Source: Anadara kagoshimensis
Lineage: Eukaryota; Mollusca; Bivalvia; Arcoida; Arcidae
Assembly (NCBI GenBank): GCA_021292105.1
Contig: CM037869.1
Location: 8,273,704 to 8,337,703 of the forward strand
Length of the DNA: 64,000 bases
Direction: 5' to 3'
Positions 1 through 11,995 of the stretch are shown here, in pieces. How positions within the stretch are numbered: the first letter of the stretch is position 1; each line of letters opens with the position of its first letter. A model generated the notes under the pieces. That model ran no database searches, was not told the DNA's origin, and was given only the letters and a program-made list of their open reading frames with translations. The position numbers were made by a program, and so were the translations under genes.

Positions 1-2150
1 GTCAAAATTTGACCCATTTTGATACTCATATCCTCCTAACCAGTCGTCATCTCTCTCCTCAACTGTCCTTATAAAATCAGATATATCCATTTCTGATCAG
101 TCTGTGTTACTGTCTGAATGCTAAGTACTTTCTTCTTATAATTTACTATATTTAATAGCAGAGCGGCCTATGACACTGTATGAATGCTACGTACTCTTTT
201 ATATTTTGTTGTTTGTTTTTAATTTTTAGATCACTTTCTCCAACAAAATTCAAATACAATAAGTTTACTACTTTGTAAAGAATAATAATATACGTATTAT
301 CTCCAACAGTCAAATGTCAGCATAACACAGTTAAAAACCAATCCCATATCCAACATCGGTGATGAGGAATTCATTTAACAAACTAACATTGTCATAATTT
401 TATATCAATTTAAAATTAGTTTACCGCTAAAATTACAGTACAAGATCACTTTAATATAAGTCTGATTCAGTGTGCTCACACTATTAAAAATTGTTTAGTT
501 TCTAGTAATTGTTCTGTACACGAGTTATGTCCATTTTTGATTTGGTTACTCGTCATAAAAGAAACCACAAAAGTTTCAAAACGTTTTCAGTTCTATAATA
601 GATAATCAGAAAACCGTTATCCTTTGAATATGTTATAATAAAATCACCGATGATACCATTTCAAATGAATCCCTTTTCTAATTACGTTTTCGGTCCTGAG
701 AAATGTTTAAATCCCCACTTTTATATAATGTAGTCATGGTATAACTGTATAAAATTTTTCTGATGTTATTGCATTATATACATATATTATAGATATCTGA
801 TCGTTGTAAAGGGGCGTGTATAAATGAGAATGACATATTAATATTGAAGATTCTTTTTACCTCGTCATTGCATCAATTACATTAGATATGGTCCAATGAT
901 ACTGGAGTTGAACTCATATATGAAATCATATCATAAGAAACAAAATGTCGGTAGTTGTCAACTGCGTGGTACAAAGGCATTGCAGGGATAAAATTAGGGT
1001 TCTAAGAGTGTTTGATTCTTGCAATTAGAATTATGTTAATTTGAAACTGAAAACAGGTGCTTGGTAATAGCTAATAAAAACGATAGAATAACAAAATAAC
1101 CAAACAAGATAATAAAAAAAGACAAACATACTAGAATTGATAAGTAAACAGTACCAGACCTTGGACGGGCAATGAGGTTAATGTCCAGAGGTGTGATTAA
1201 TAGTAATATTGGAGGATCCCTAATCATCTTGATTTTGTTTTACAATTAATGAACCATAAATAAACACATTTATACTTAAGCCTCGTGTTATAAGATAATG
1301 GTTTGTAAGTATCCGGTACAGAATGATACAGGGTCAGTTGAAAGCACCCCGGGTGAGACTTTAGTCGGAGTACCGGATTTCGAAAATCGCTCCAAATTAA
1401 ATATGGACGAATGTTAGTGTTAAGTACAACAATTTCATTCTTGTTGTATTTTTAAAACAAATTATTATTATCATTATTTTTAATATTAAACCTCGTTGCT
1501 AAACAACGGCTTTGAAGAAATGGTTTTCATTTGAGTACTTTCCTTTCATTAATACCTTTGGTGTCTGAAGCAGTTGAAAAATCAAAGCGTTTTGTAAAAA
1601 TGCAATCGTTGAACAACGTGGTTTTATTATTACATCGTGTTTGTGCGTGTCTCAAACAAAAACTCAAGGGCATATGAGTATTCTCTTGCTTGAAAGTGTC
1701 TTTTGTTTACCATATATTACAGACTTATGGTGATGCTCTAGACATCAGAGGGATAAAACGAAACATCATTATCTAAACCATGTTATATTTGTTTCTACAC
1801 ATAACCGCTCTTGCAGAAAAACACATTGATATAACAGATAAATGTAGATCTCGAACCCAATCAGCCATAAAAACTGTATTTATATCATAAACCGGATAAT
1901 TACCATTAAGTTATGTATCTGGATATAAGAGATATGAGTCAGTATTAGTGATGACCACTGTGTGTAAATAAACATTTTAAGTTAAAATTGAAAACTTTTA
2001 AAAAGTAATTATGCATTTTCGTTAATGAATCTCGTGAGTGACGTTTAGATCATTGTTATTTACACCATTAAAGTACATTCTACGCAAATAAGCGATTAAA
2101 TGAAAAAAATCTATCTTTGCTTAGTACGGAAATATAGTTTCCATAGGGAC
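1..2150. other. No gene seen
   Basis: AT-rich sequence with short scattered ORFs only. No domain, splice pattern or repeat structure that I could support. Confidence 0.5.
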
Positions 2151-2159
2151 TGAGTTACA

Positions 2160-2282
2160 AATTGCCGTGTGGGTGACGCAAGTTACAACGTAGCTGACCA
2201 AGTTCTCCGAACAGCGCCCAACATTCGCGACATTCGGAGCTAGGAGGTGGACGCTGCTTCGGAGCTTGGTCACTGACGTAAT

Positions 2283-2336
<54 letters not shown>

Positions 2337-2700
2337 GTTTAACACAAGCTCCTATAGGGCTGGCATACCAATTTAACATGCTACAACGCCATCTATGTAA
2401 TAGTTTCATGAGACATGACACGAGTACAAAACAAAAAACGTGTGTAAGGAAAAACAAAGTCTCGCATGGCGGCTGAAAATAGAAAATTAACGTGTGAATG
2501 TCCTCCCATGGCGGCTTCGGTAACACTTAACATGTGAATGACGCAAGTTACGACGTCATTTATATAACAGTTTCAGGAGAAATGGTACGAATACAGAACA
2601 AAAAACGTGTGTAAGGAAAAACAAAGACTCTTATGATGGCTGATAATATAAAATTAACGTGTGAATAACGCAAGTTACGACGTCATTTATATAACAGTTC
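2160..2700. repeat. Degenerate tandem repeat, about 3.5 units of 130-160 bp
   Basis: The phrase GACGCAAGTTACRACGT recurs at about 2174, 2542 and 2669, and the phrases AAACGTGTGTAAGGAAAAAC and AAATTAACGTGTGAAT recur at about 2436/2608 and 2485/2650. Units are diverged and interrupted by a 51-base poly-T. Confidence 0.65.
2285..2335 (-). repeat. 51-base poly-T (poly-A on minus strand)
   Basis: Uninterrupted run of 51 T. On the minus strand this is a poly-A tract directly after GCTTGTGTTAAACC, as left by a retroposed transcript or LINE/SINE tail; pure length suggests it is young or an expanded homopolymer. Confidence 0.7.
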
Positions 2701-3229
2701 CCTGGATATTAACACGAAAACCAGAACAAACAACTTGTTGATTTTACTTAGTGATATACAGTTGTCAATACATAGCGGTTTTTATGGTGTCGTGTATAAT
2801 GTTGCTGTCGATATTAGATGTCTATCTTCAAATATCTATATTAAAAATCATAATCATCATAATTAAATGGCTTATCACTTAATTAATCTGATGCGGGAAG
2901 AGAGGAACTTCAATGATATCATTAATACAGTATTGAATTACATTTGATTTGATGGAATTTTGCCTTTTCCATGAGTTATTTATGAACAGGTCGAAAGTTC
3001 CCTGTCCTTAGACGGAAGTCATAACCTTTTATTTTCCAAATACAATTACAACATTTTAATAATTTTACGAAAGAAATATTATTAATAATTATTAAAATGA
3101 CGCTTTGGTTATTACAGGTATGGGAATGTATCTGAAACTTCACAATGGATGGAACCAGTGATGTAGTGATGGAATCTCACCGAAAGATGATAGTCACAAA
3201 ATCGACTGCTTAAAATTATGTTAAGTTTC

Positions 3230-4810
3230 CATTGTTTCTGTATTTTGATAACATACACTTTTATGTATTAAGGGGTATTGATGATTTCATTACGAAGGAA
3301 CTGCAGCAACTTCATCCAAATATACAGACTGAATTGTCAACGCAACATTCAAGGGATGGAGATAAGCTACAATTTTTACTCGGCAATGTACTGAATATAG
3401 ATTTCCAGGACACTTACAAACAAGAAGCTGTTTTCTTTTTTGTATGAAATATTGGATACTAGTTCATTAAATAACATTAAATGTTTTAATATTTCATTTC
3501 TTTCAGCACCAATAAAAAAATCAAACAACACACAGTTCTGTGTGTCTTTTTTACGCACATCCCTTATGGTATACCGTTTGTTTGTCTCTCTGTTGGCTTT
3601 TTGCTTGTGCATCGAACTGATTTTACAACATATAAGTAAAATATTACGACTTCAGGAAGTTATGTACGTTTTTTCGAGGTTAAAAAAACTAATTTGGCTG
3701 CCTTACGGCCATCTTAGATTTTTACAATACGCATAATCCTTGTGCAGCCAACTCTTTTTTCAGGTTTTAAGCAAATGTTTTGAAACTTTGCGTGTGTGTC
3801 TATGATAGTAAGTACTCTGATTGTAATCTGAGCATATACAAATGTATTCATTCTATCAATTGTTGTTAGATGTTGTATTTGTCACCTTTTGGGTACATAA
3901 ACTTGCTTTTTGCCCATGGTCACACACTTGCAAATTCAACAAACATCTCGTTTCGACTTTTGTTTTCATACTATTTTCAGTATTATGACAAGTGTTTTTT
4001 CACACTATAGCTATTTTCCATATTATGACAAGTGCCTTTTTTGCACTATTTACAGGATTATGACAAGGAAAAAATTCTTTGTGGTCCCATTTGTCGAAGA
4101 AAAGAAAAATAAAGATAGGCACACCAAAAAACCATCATGGACAACCAATATCATTATAACACCAAAACGGTCTGCTTTAACTCCAATTCAAAATATACCA
4201 AAATGCATCCGTTTCAAAAGCCCTGAACAAATTGTTTTGCAAACAATTGTTGATGACTACGAAGACATTTAAACTAAAACCGTTGCGACACAAAAAGACG
4301 ATTTCAACGAGTGTACGTCTATCATTTATAATCAACTGGATATTAAAACATTGTTACATATGGGTGACAAAAAATCTGAGCGTATAACTTTTTTCCGTTT
4401 GATGAGCGATGGTAAATACACTGTTACAAACATTTACTTCTTGCTGTTTCTAGAAACAGCGCGATTCTTCAAAACAATTTTTTTTAAATTCTATGTACTA
4501 CTGGTCAGAGACTGAAGGTTCTGGAAAATTGACTTAAAACTATTTCATTCTAAATGTCTTTATTTTATGGGTGGGCCAAAAAAATATTGGTCAATATACA
4601 GACGACTGGCTCGGCAACCAGAGGTAGACCACTGACAGATATTTCCTACATTAACTTGCTGTACCAAGCTTAAATACATTGTCAAATTTCAACATAAGTG
4701 ACATACAAATACAAGAATCTATCAAACCAGGAATGTTAGAACCGATATTAGATTTAATACAAGTTCACAATATCATGCGCAGATATATTGATCCAGACAC
4801 TGACTAAAAG
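3230..4810 (+). other. Weak, unrecognised coding-like patches
   Basis: Several short plus-strand frames (3232-3447, 3440-3736, 3910-4272 and a stretch to about 4810) have fairly non-repetitive, protein-like translations such as GIDDFITKELQQLHPNIQTE and NIPKCIRFKSPEQIVLQTIV. I recognise no family. They may be pieces of a decayed gene or mobile element. Low confidence that any is expressed. Confidence 0.2.
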
Positions 4811-5404
4811 TGAAAGGCGAAAAATTAACATATTAACTGAACTAAGTGTAATATAATTACAAAACGCCGGGAAAATTCTAATTACTAGCTTGTTTACAGG
4901 CTTTACATAGTGAATTGTATATTGCGATACTTACGTCTTTGACCAGCCTGTCAAGCGATTCTAACCGGCAAGTCATCACAAAATTGCCGATGTTTTCTCT
5001 TTGCGTATAATTTGCAATATATGTCTTGTTTGCAAGTGTGTAGGAGGCTATTCAACTTGGATGGTACAGGCCTAGATCGACAGTAGCAATATTTTGGTTA
5101 AAACACGACAAAATTTACGCACTGAAGCTGATCCGAAGTGTCTAAAGAAACGGCTGGCTCATTTGAGTGGTTAAAGACACTGGAAGATGCGTTCGAGTGT
5201 CTATTGTTCCGTGGGGTATGTGGTAATTTGCATGCTTATAATCAAAGTATGAAACAGAGTACAAAGTAACAACAGCTCACCTCGTGTTTGGATTCGAAGC
5301 GAGGCTGTGCGATTCCATCATACCTTATTTGCGAGTCACACGAGCGCTTCAGCGATTCTAACGTGGAAAGGGTTGTACGCGGTGTCTATGGTTAAAAACT
5401 TTTT

Positions 5405-7462
5405 TTATAATGTATATTTTTTGACAATCACAATCAATACAGTTATTTACACATAATACAAAAAACAATGGATAAATCAACATAGCCAATAATGCTGAAA
5501 TAAATAATACAAATATAAATGATAAATATTTATTCTAATATAAAATTGAATATTATACTTTTTTGTAATCAATGTAGTATAATTGATGCTGACAGAGGAA
5601 ACGGGTTAGAAAAAAACAACTTAGAACAGCTGTGCAACAGGTCTCCAAAATTTTCAAACTCTTCGATTTCATTTGTTTTAATTGCTTTATGGTTCTGGGT
5701 GATAAAATGAGTTTGATAGTACGAAATAAATTCTTGAATATTGAGTGTTTTTCCTTTAACCTTTGTTCTAAAGATAAAATTTCTAACTAAAATATATAAA
5801 AAAATTCAAAGGTTTTGTGTCCTTGTTAAAATTCAAAATTCCAAATATCGCTTCTTTCCATTTATGTATATGTCTATTTGACATTGTTGTTACTTTCATT
5901 CAAAAATCGTTTACAATTTGGTATTTCCAGAATAAATGAGTTGTCGTTTCACAAAAATATTTTACAGAAGGTAAATTTTTCATCTAATCCTATTTGTAAC
6001 TTTTTCAAATAATTGTTTGTGGCGAGTAATTTATTGTTTATTCTGTATTGAAACCATTGTAAATATGAGTTTTGTGTTGTATAAAAAGGGAGACAATTAG
6101 TATTATTCCATTCTTTTTCGCTAAATAAAAATTCACTTGTCCACTTTAATTCATCTGTTTTACGTCTTTTGGATTTTAGAAATACACTATACATATATTT
6201 GCTACCTTTTTCTGATTTTTTAATAATTTCAAAGACATTTGGAATAAATGGTCGTATTAGTTTATTATTTTGCTTTTGAAATTTTCTGAATTTGATTTTA
6301 CTTTATTTATTACTCCTAAATATTCTGAAAAATTATATTTTAACTGATGCGGTTTTTTTTAATTCCTCAAAAGTATAAAACTCATCATTATTTTTCATTA
6401 GATCTCTTATAAATATAACGCTTTGTTGTATAGATACTACTTTCTTGTCGATTGAAAACTCAGCGGCGTTTTGCATTTGCGCCGATTTGCATTTCATTTG
6501 CGCCGATTTTTTTTTTTCATTTGCGCCGATTTATTTTTTCATTTGCGCCGATTTTTTTACAGATAAATCTCAGATAAAATAGGTAATGCGTATGGCATCT
6601 ATAACCAACGATTTGACTCCCGGTTCGTCTCTGTATGGATTAGGTCCATCTCTTCGACTGACTTTCAAACAATGTGAACTTATTCCGGATTTAACCATTA
6701 TATAGCTTGTATTGAACAGTGGTCATACCCCAGTAATATTTCAAACGGTCAATATATCGCGGTTTGATCACTTTACAATGGCCTAATCACAGTCTTCATG
6801 AAAATGCTCGATTTGATTGAAATTTCTGGTTTTATGAACATACACGGTACTTAAGATATTATACCTAAAACATTTTACAGGTAATTACAGGTAAATCAGC
6901 AAATAAAAAAAAATTATCGGCGCAAATGAAAAAATGGATTTTTCAAAAATCCGCGCAAATGTCATAAGGCCAGAATTTTTCCAAATACTAGATTTTAGAT
7001 ATTGAAACCATGTTTTACAACAGTTTATCTCATTTAGCTCAGTGAACATTTGCAAAAAGTGTTGAAACAATTGTTGATTTCTTTACTGGGTATTGTATTT
7101 GTTATTAGACTATTCGATGTGATCCCCACGTTTTTTGATTAATTTAGTTAATTTAGACTTTTGTGATATTATTCTGTGAATCCATGTTAACTTTATCGCC
7201 TTAATGAAACTTTTAAGGTCACTCATTTTTAGTTCCCCGTTTAAATTGTTTTGTATTATTACTAAACTTTTAATTTTGTCTAGCTTTGAGTTCCATATAA
7301 AATTGAAAAATAAGCTGTGTAGATAGTTTATAAGTTTAGATATTACAAGTGTTTTAATAATTGTTATTCTTCCAAGTGGTGTAAGAATCCTAGAAGACCA
7401 TAGTTTCCTTAATTCTTTTGTCATAATTCAAATTTAATATTTCGTTAAAGGCTTGTACCGAT
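5405..7462 (-). mobile_element. L1/Tx1-like LINE, 3' part of a split minus-strand copy
   Basis: Minus-strand pieces read like the C-terminal half of an L1/Tx1-type reverse transcriptase: WSSRILTPLGRITIIKTLVI at about 7400-7340, then DLKSFIKAIKLTWIHRII, and after an inserted element NAAEFSIDKKVVSIQQSVIF and YLQWFQYRINNKLLATNNYL (about 6060-6000), ending with a Cys-bearing tail (FCK) and decayed sequence to about 5405. Several stops and frame changes; long dead. It continues upstream at 11095-11990 on the other side of a younger LINE. Confidence 0.75.
6466..6965. mobile_element. Inverted-repeat element with tandem ATTTGCGCCGAT ends, inserted in LINE
   Basis: The left end (6471-6555) has four direct copies of a motif around CATTTGCGCCGATTTTTT; the right end (6915-6965) has two copies of the same motif inverted (ATCGGCGCAAATG, CCGCGCAAATG). 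The interior is non-coding. It interrupts the minus-strand L1-like LINE, whose coding resumes on both sides (LKSSIWKNSG before, AAEFSIDKK after). Class unknown; non-autonomous. Confidence 0.6.
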
Positions 7463-10400
7463 AATGAAGGCTGAACGAGACAAAGGACGACGCGTATATA
7501 ACATACAACAAGCTGATTGTAAATGGAAGACCATATACAGAAACAGGAGGAAGAAGAGGAGCATATACACATGGGGATTCAAGATAAAGGCAAGGACAAA
7601 GACAAAGAGAAGGACAGGACTATAGAGATTAGGACAGGCAGCAGGGTCAACTTAAACTTTTAGTTTGGAACGTTGACGGTCTAAAGAGAAAGGTGTATGA
7701 TAATGACTTTATTTCATTTGTTAACAATTATGACGTTTTATGTTTATGTGAAACATGGCAAAGTAATGATGATAATTTAAGCATTAATGGTTATGAGTGT
7801 ATAACTGTACCAGGTAAGAAGGTATTTAAGAAAGAAAAACATAGTGGTGGTGTATCCATTTATTACAAAAATGATTTTTCTGGTGGTATAAGAGTAATAG
7901 ACAAAAATGAAAATGGTATCATATGGGTAAAATTGGATAAAAAGTTTTTTAATAAAAGCGTGATGTTTATTTATGTAATATTTATGTACTTCCACATACC
8001 TCTGAGGTGAGAAAGAGAGACGATATTGATTTTTATGACATTTTAGTAGTTGACATTGAACAGTGTTATAATAGTGGTACAGTTATACTCTGTGGTGATT
8101 TTAACAGCAGGGTTGGTTTGTCTAAAGATTACATTGAGAAAGATAATTTAATAAATTATATAGATGGTGAAACATTTAATGTAGATGATAATGTAGTCAA
8201 AAAATTAAAAAGATCAAATATGGACGGTAAGACAAATAGTGATGGTAGAAGATTGTTAAATTTATGTAAGAAAACAGAATTGTTAATTTGTAATGGGCGG
8301 AAAGGTAGAGACAGGGGTATCGGTAGATTAACTTACACATCTGATAATGGTCATAGTGTTGTTGATTATGTAATTATTTCAAAGGATGACTTTGGTTTAA
8401 TTAATGATTTTGAAATATTAGATTTCAATGAATTGTCGTGTCATGCCCCTATATATTTTTCTATTGTTCATTATGATACGGAATTTAAACCTTTTAATTA
8501 CACAGAAACAAAGCTTGTGTTCTGGGATAATGACAAGATTGATATTTTCCGTAGTCAGTTAGGTTGTTACTACCTATTTTACATAATACAATGTCTGGTA
8601 TGGACGGTAATGATCAACAGAGTATCTATAGAGCTATTGAAAAAGTGTCGTCTGCATTGTATGATACAACATTTCATATATTTGGCAAAGTTGTACGGCC
8701 AGTACGAAATAAGTGTAGTAATACTAATAAATGGTTTGATTCAGATTTTAAAACGGCAAGGGCTGCCTTTAGTAAAAGTAGAAATAAATATAATAGATAT
8801 CCTACAGATGAGAATCGTAGTGAATTTTGTAAAAATAGAACATTGTACAATAAAATTAAACACAGGGCAAATGTAAATATAAACACGAACAAGGTAAACA
8901 ATTGTGTGATATTGCTAAGTCTAATCCTAAAGATTTTTGGAATTTTGTTAAGGGTAAGAAATTTGTAAATAATACTTGTAAGTTAGTTAAACGATTTTGT
9001 TTCTATTTTAATGATGTGTTTTCAGATGTAAATGTAAATAATAATGATGTTGTTGAAGATGAAGATATTAGTAATACTGTATACAATGATGAGTTAGATA
9101 AAAGTATAAGTGAAATGGAAATTGCTGAGGCAATTAGAAAACTTAAAAGAGGTAAAAGTTCTGGTTATGATGGTGTCAGGTGACTTATTGTTATCCCTTT
9201 TATGTAAAATATTTAATTTTCTTTTTGATAATTCTGTTTATCCTAATCAGTGGACAAAATGTACTATAATTCCTATTCCAAAGAAAGGTGATTTAAATGT
9301 TGTCAATAATTATCGTGGTATTTCTTTAATAAGTGTGATTGCTAAGTTGTTTTCTATTGTAATTAATAACAGGTTATTGAAGTGGGCTGAGATATATTAT
9401 CTGATAAACAATTTGGGTTTCGCCCAAAAAAATCCACAGTGGATTGTATTTTTGTTTTAAACTCCGTTGTGACAGTACTTTGTGTAAAGGCAACACGTTA
9501 TTTACAGCATTTATAGATTTTAGAAAGGCCTTTGATGCGATTCCTAGAAATATGTTATTTTTAAAATAAGTCAATACAAATATAAGTAGCAAAATGTGTA
9601 ACATGATTAGAAGTATGTATTCCACGGTTAAAGCAGCTGTACGTTATAACAATGTTATGTCTGAACCATTTGAATTATTTGTGGGGTTAAACAAGGCGAT
9701 CCATTCTCCACTTCTATTTTTATTTTTATAAACGATTTAGTTGATTACGTTTTTACAGAGCAAAAAGATGCAGTTATTATAGATAAAGATATGTTGTTCA
9801 CATTATTATGCAGACGATACAGTTCTTTTTTCTAAAAGTAAGAAGGGTTACAATTATTATTAGATAAACTTCAAGTTTTTTGTGACACATGGGGTATAAT
9901 GTAAATGTTGATAAGAGTAAAGTTATGGTTTTCTGTAATGGCAAAAAGTCTATGGATATCTAAATGTTTTATAATGGTGTGATACTAGAAGTAGTAGAAA
10001 AATTTATTTATCTAGGTTTACTTTTACAATATAATGGTTATTGGAATGAATCCCATAATAGAATTTGTGAGCAAGGCTCAAAAGCATTACATAAACTTCT
10101 CACTATTTTTAAAAATGTATATTTGCCAATTGATAGGAAATTGTACTTATTTAATGTTATGGTTAGTCATGTTTTAAATTATGCATCAGAAATATGGGGA
10201 TTTCATAAAGCCGAAAATATAGAACGTTTACATTTTAAATTTTGTAAGAGAGTACTCTGTGTAAACACATAAACAAATAATATGACTGTTTTAGGGGAAC
10301 TGGGTAGATATAGATTTAAAGAATTGCGTTATTGTCAAATTCTCAAGTTTTGGTTGACAATTATAAGTAGTGATAAAGATGCATTGAGATATAAAGTTTA

Positions 10401-11094
10401 CAAATTATTGTGTATATTATTAATGTTAAGAGAAATAAAACATAACTGGGCATTTAATGTTAAAAATTTGTTGTGTACTGTGGGAATGTCTGATGTTTGG
10501 TATAATCAAAATATGTATATTGTTCCATTTGATGTGCTGAAGCAAAGATTACATGATCAATTTTTACAAATGTGGTTATAGTAACGTGAATTTATCTACA
10601 AAAATGAAAACATATATATCTTTTAAACAAATGTTTGGTTTAGAAAATTATTTATTTTTATCGAAAATAAGAGGTTAGAGTATTATTAACAAAATTAGAA
10701 TATGTAACCATGACTTAGATATTGAGCGTGGTAGATTAATGACATAGATAAAAATTGCGTTTTTGTACATGTTGCAACATGAAAGTTATTGAAAACGAAA
10801 ACCATTTTTTGTTGGTCTGTCCAAAATACATATCATTAAGACATCGTTATTTACCGAAATATTATTGTCATTGGCCAAATCTACAAAAGTTTTATTGTTA
10901 AATGGGGGATAAAAGGAAAGAAATTATTACAAACGTTGCAAAATGTATATTTAATGCATTTAAATTAAGATGAAATGTTTTGTAAAATAATGTATTTAGT
11001 TGTTTCCTGTGCATAATGATTGTTGTTGTATGGCTATAAACATGATTGCAATATGTTTAATGCTAATAAACTAAATTGAAATTTATTGAAAAAA
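7463..11094 (+). mobile_element. APE-type non-LTR retrotransposon, 5'-truncated and decayed
   Basis: About 3.6 kb on the plus strand. Order of parts: end of ORF1 (NKLIVNGRPYTETGG, about 7510-7560); endonuclease with LLVWNVDGLKRK, LCLCETW (about 7737-7757), GDFNSRVG (about 8095-8118) and SCHAPIYFS (about 8440); linker NKWFDSDFKTARAAF; reverse transcriptase with KRGKSSGYDGV, IIPIPKKGD..NNYRGISLI (about 9265-9330), FIDFRKAFDAIPR (about 9510-9546), YADD (9807-9818); thumb and C-terminal NYASEIWGF, LGELGRYRF; a CP-ending zinc-finger-like remnant near 10815; 3' end near 11094. At least six frame changes. Jockey/I-like clades fit; the exact clade was not resolved. Inserted into an L1-like LINE of opposite strand. 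Confidence 0.8.
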
Positions 11095-11990
11095 TTATAC
11101 CTAACAAAGAAAAATATTCAGCATTACATTTAAATTTATACCTATGATTAAAAGTTTCCCCACAAAAACTTTTTTACAACCTCTTCAAACAGATTTACAT
11201 TTAGAGTCGTTAATATCCAGACCAGATATCTTTGTAAAATAATCTAGAACTTTTAAGGTTTCTCCCTGAGTAGGCTTTGGTGCGTCTAAAATAAAAATGG
11301 TACATGTATCATTTGCAAATGGAGATATTTTGTGTTCTTCGGTACTGGTTGTGATTCTCTTTATACTCTTATTATTTTCGACTAGAATATATAATATTTC
11401 TGTACATAGTAAAAAGATATAGCTTGAAATTGGATCTCCTTGTCTAACCCCTCGTAATATTGAAAAAAAAATCAGATAAAATAACTATTCTGTAATACTG
11501 CTGCAGTGATATTTTTGTAGAAAACATTAATCCCATTTTTTAATACTTTCCCCAAAATTAAAGAAATTTAAAACTTCAAATAAAACGGTCAGGCTTCACT
11601 GTCATATGTTTTTTTTGAAAATCGATAATAAACAACATCCAAGGGAAATCTTTTCGTTCTGTAAATTCCATTATTTGGTATATTAATCTTATATTTTCTC
11701 CAATATATAGCCCGCTTATAATTCCGGTTTAGTTTTCTGAAAATAAGTTACTTAGCATCAGTTTTAACCTATTTGCTATACAGCCAGATGCTATTTTATA
11801 TACCGCGTTTAAGAGAGATACGGACCTCCAGTTATTTAAAAATTGTCTATCTTTATCCCCCTTTGGTATACATGTTATGATCCCTGCTCTTTGAGTTATA
11901 GATAATTGGCCCAATAAATACCTGGTTAAAAACTTTATACACCATTATATTATGGTAGACTTTTTTCTTTCACATTTACTGATGTTGTCG
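11095..11990 (-). mobile_element. L1/Tx1-like LINE, upstream part of the split minus-strand copy
   Basis: Minus-strand reading gives LSITQRAGIITCIPKGDKDR followed by QFLNNWRSVSLLNAVYKIAS (11900-11780), an (L)FIIDFQK palm-like segment near 11610, and LDAPKPTQGETLKVLDYF near 11290-11240, then NAEYFSLLGIIF up to the junction at about 11095. This is the fingers/palm part that comes before the segment at 7462-5405, so the plus-strand LINE split one element. Decayed, no intact ORF. Confidence 0.72.
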
Positions 11991-11995
11991 TATTG

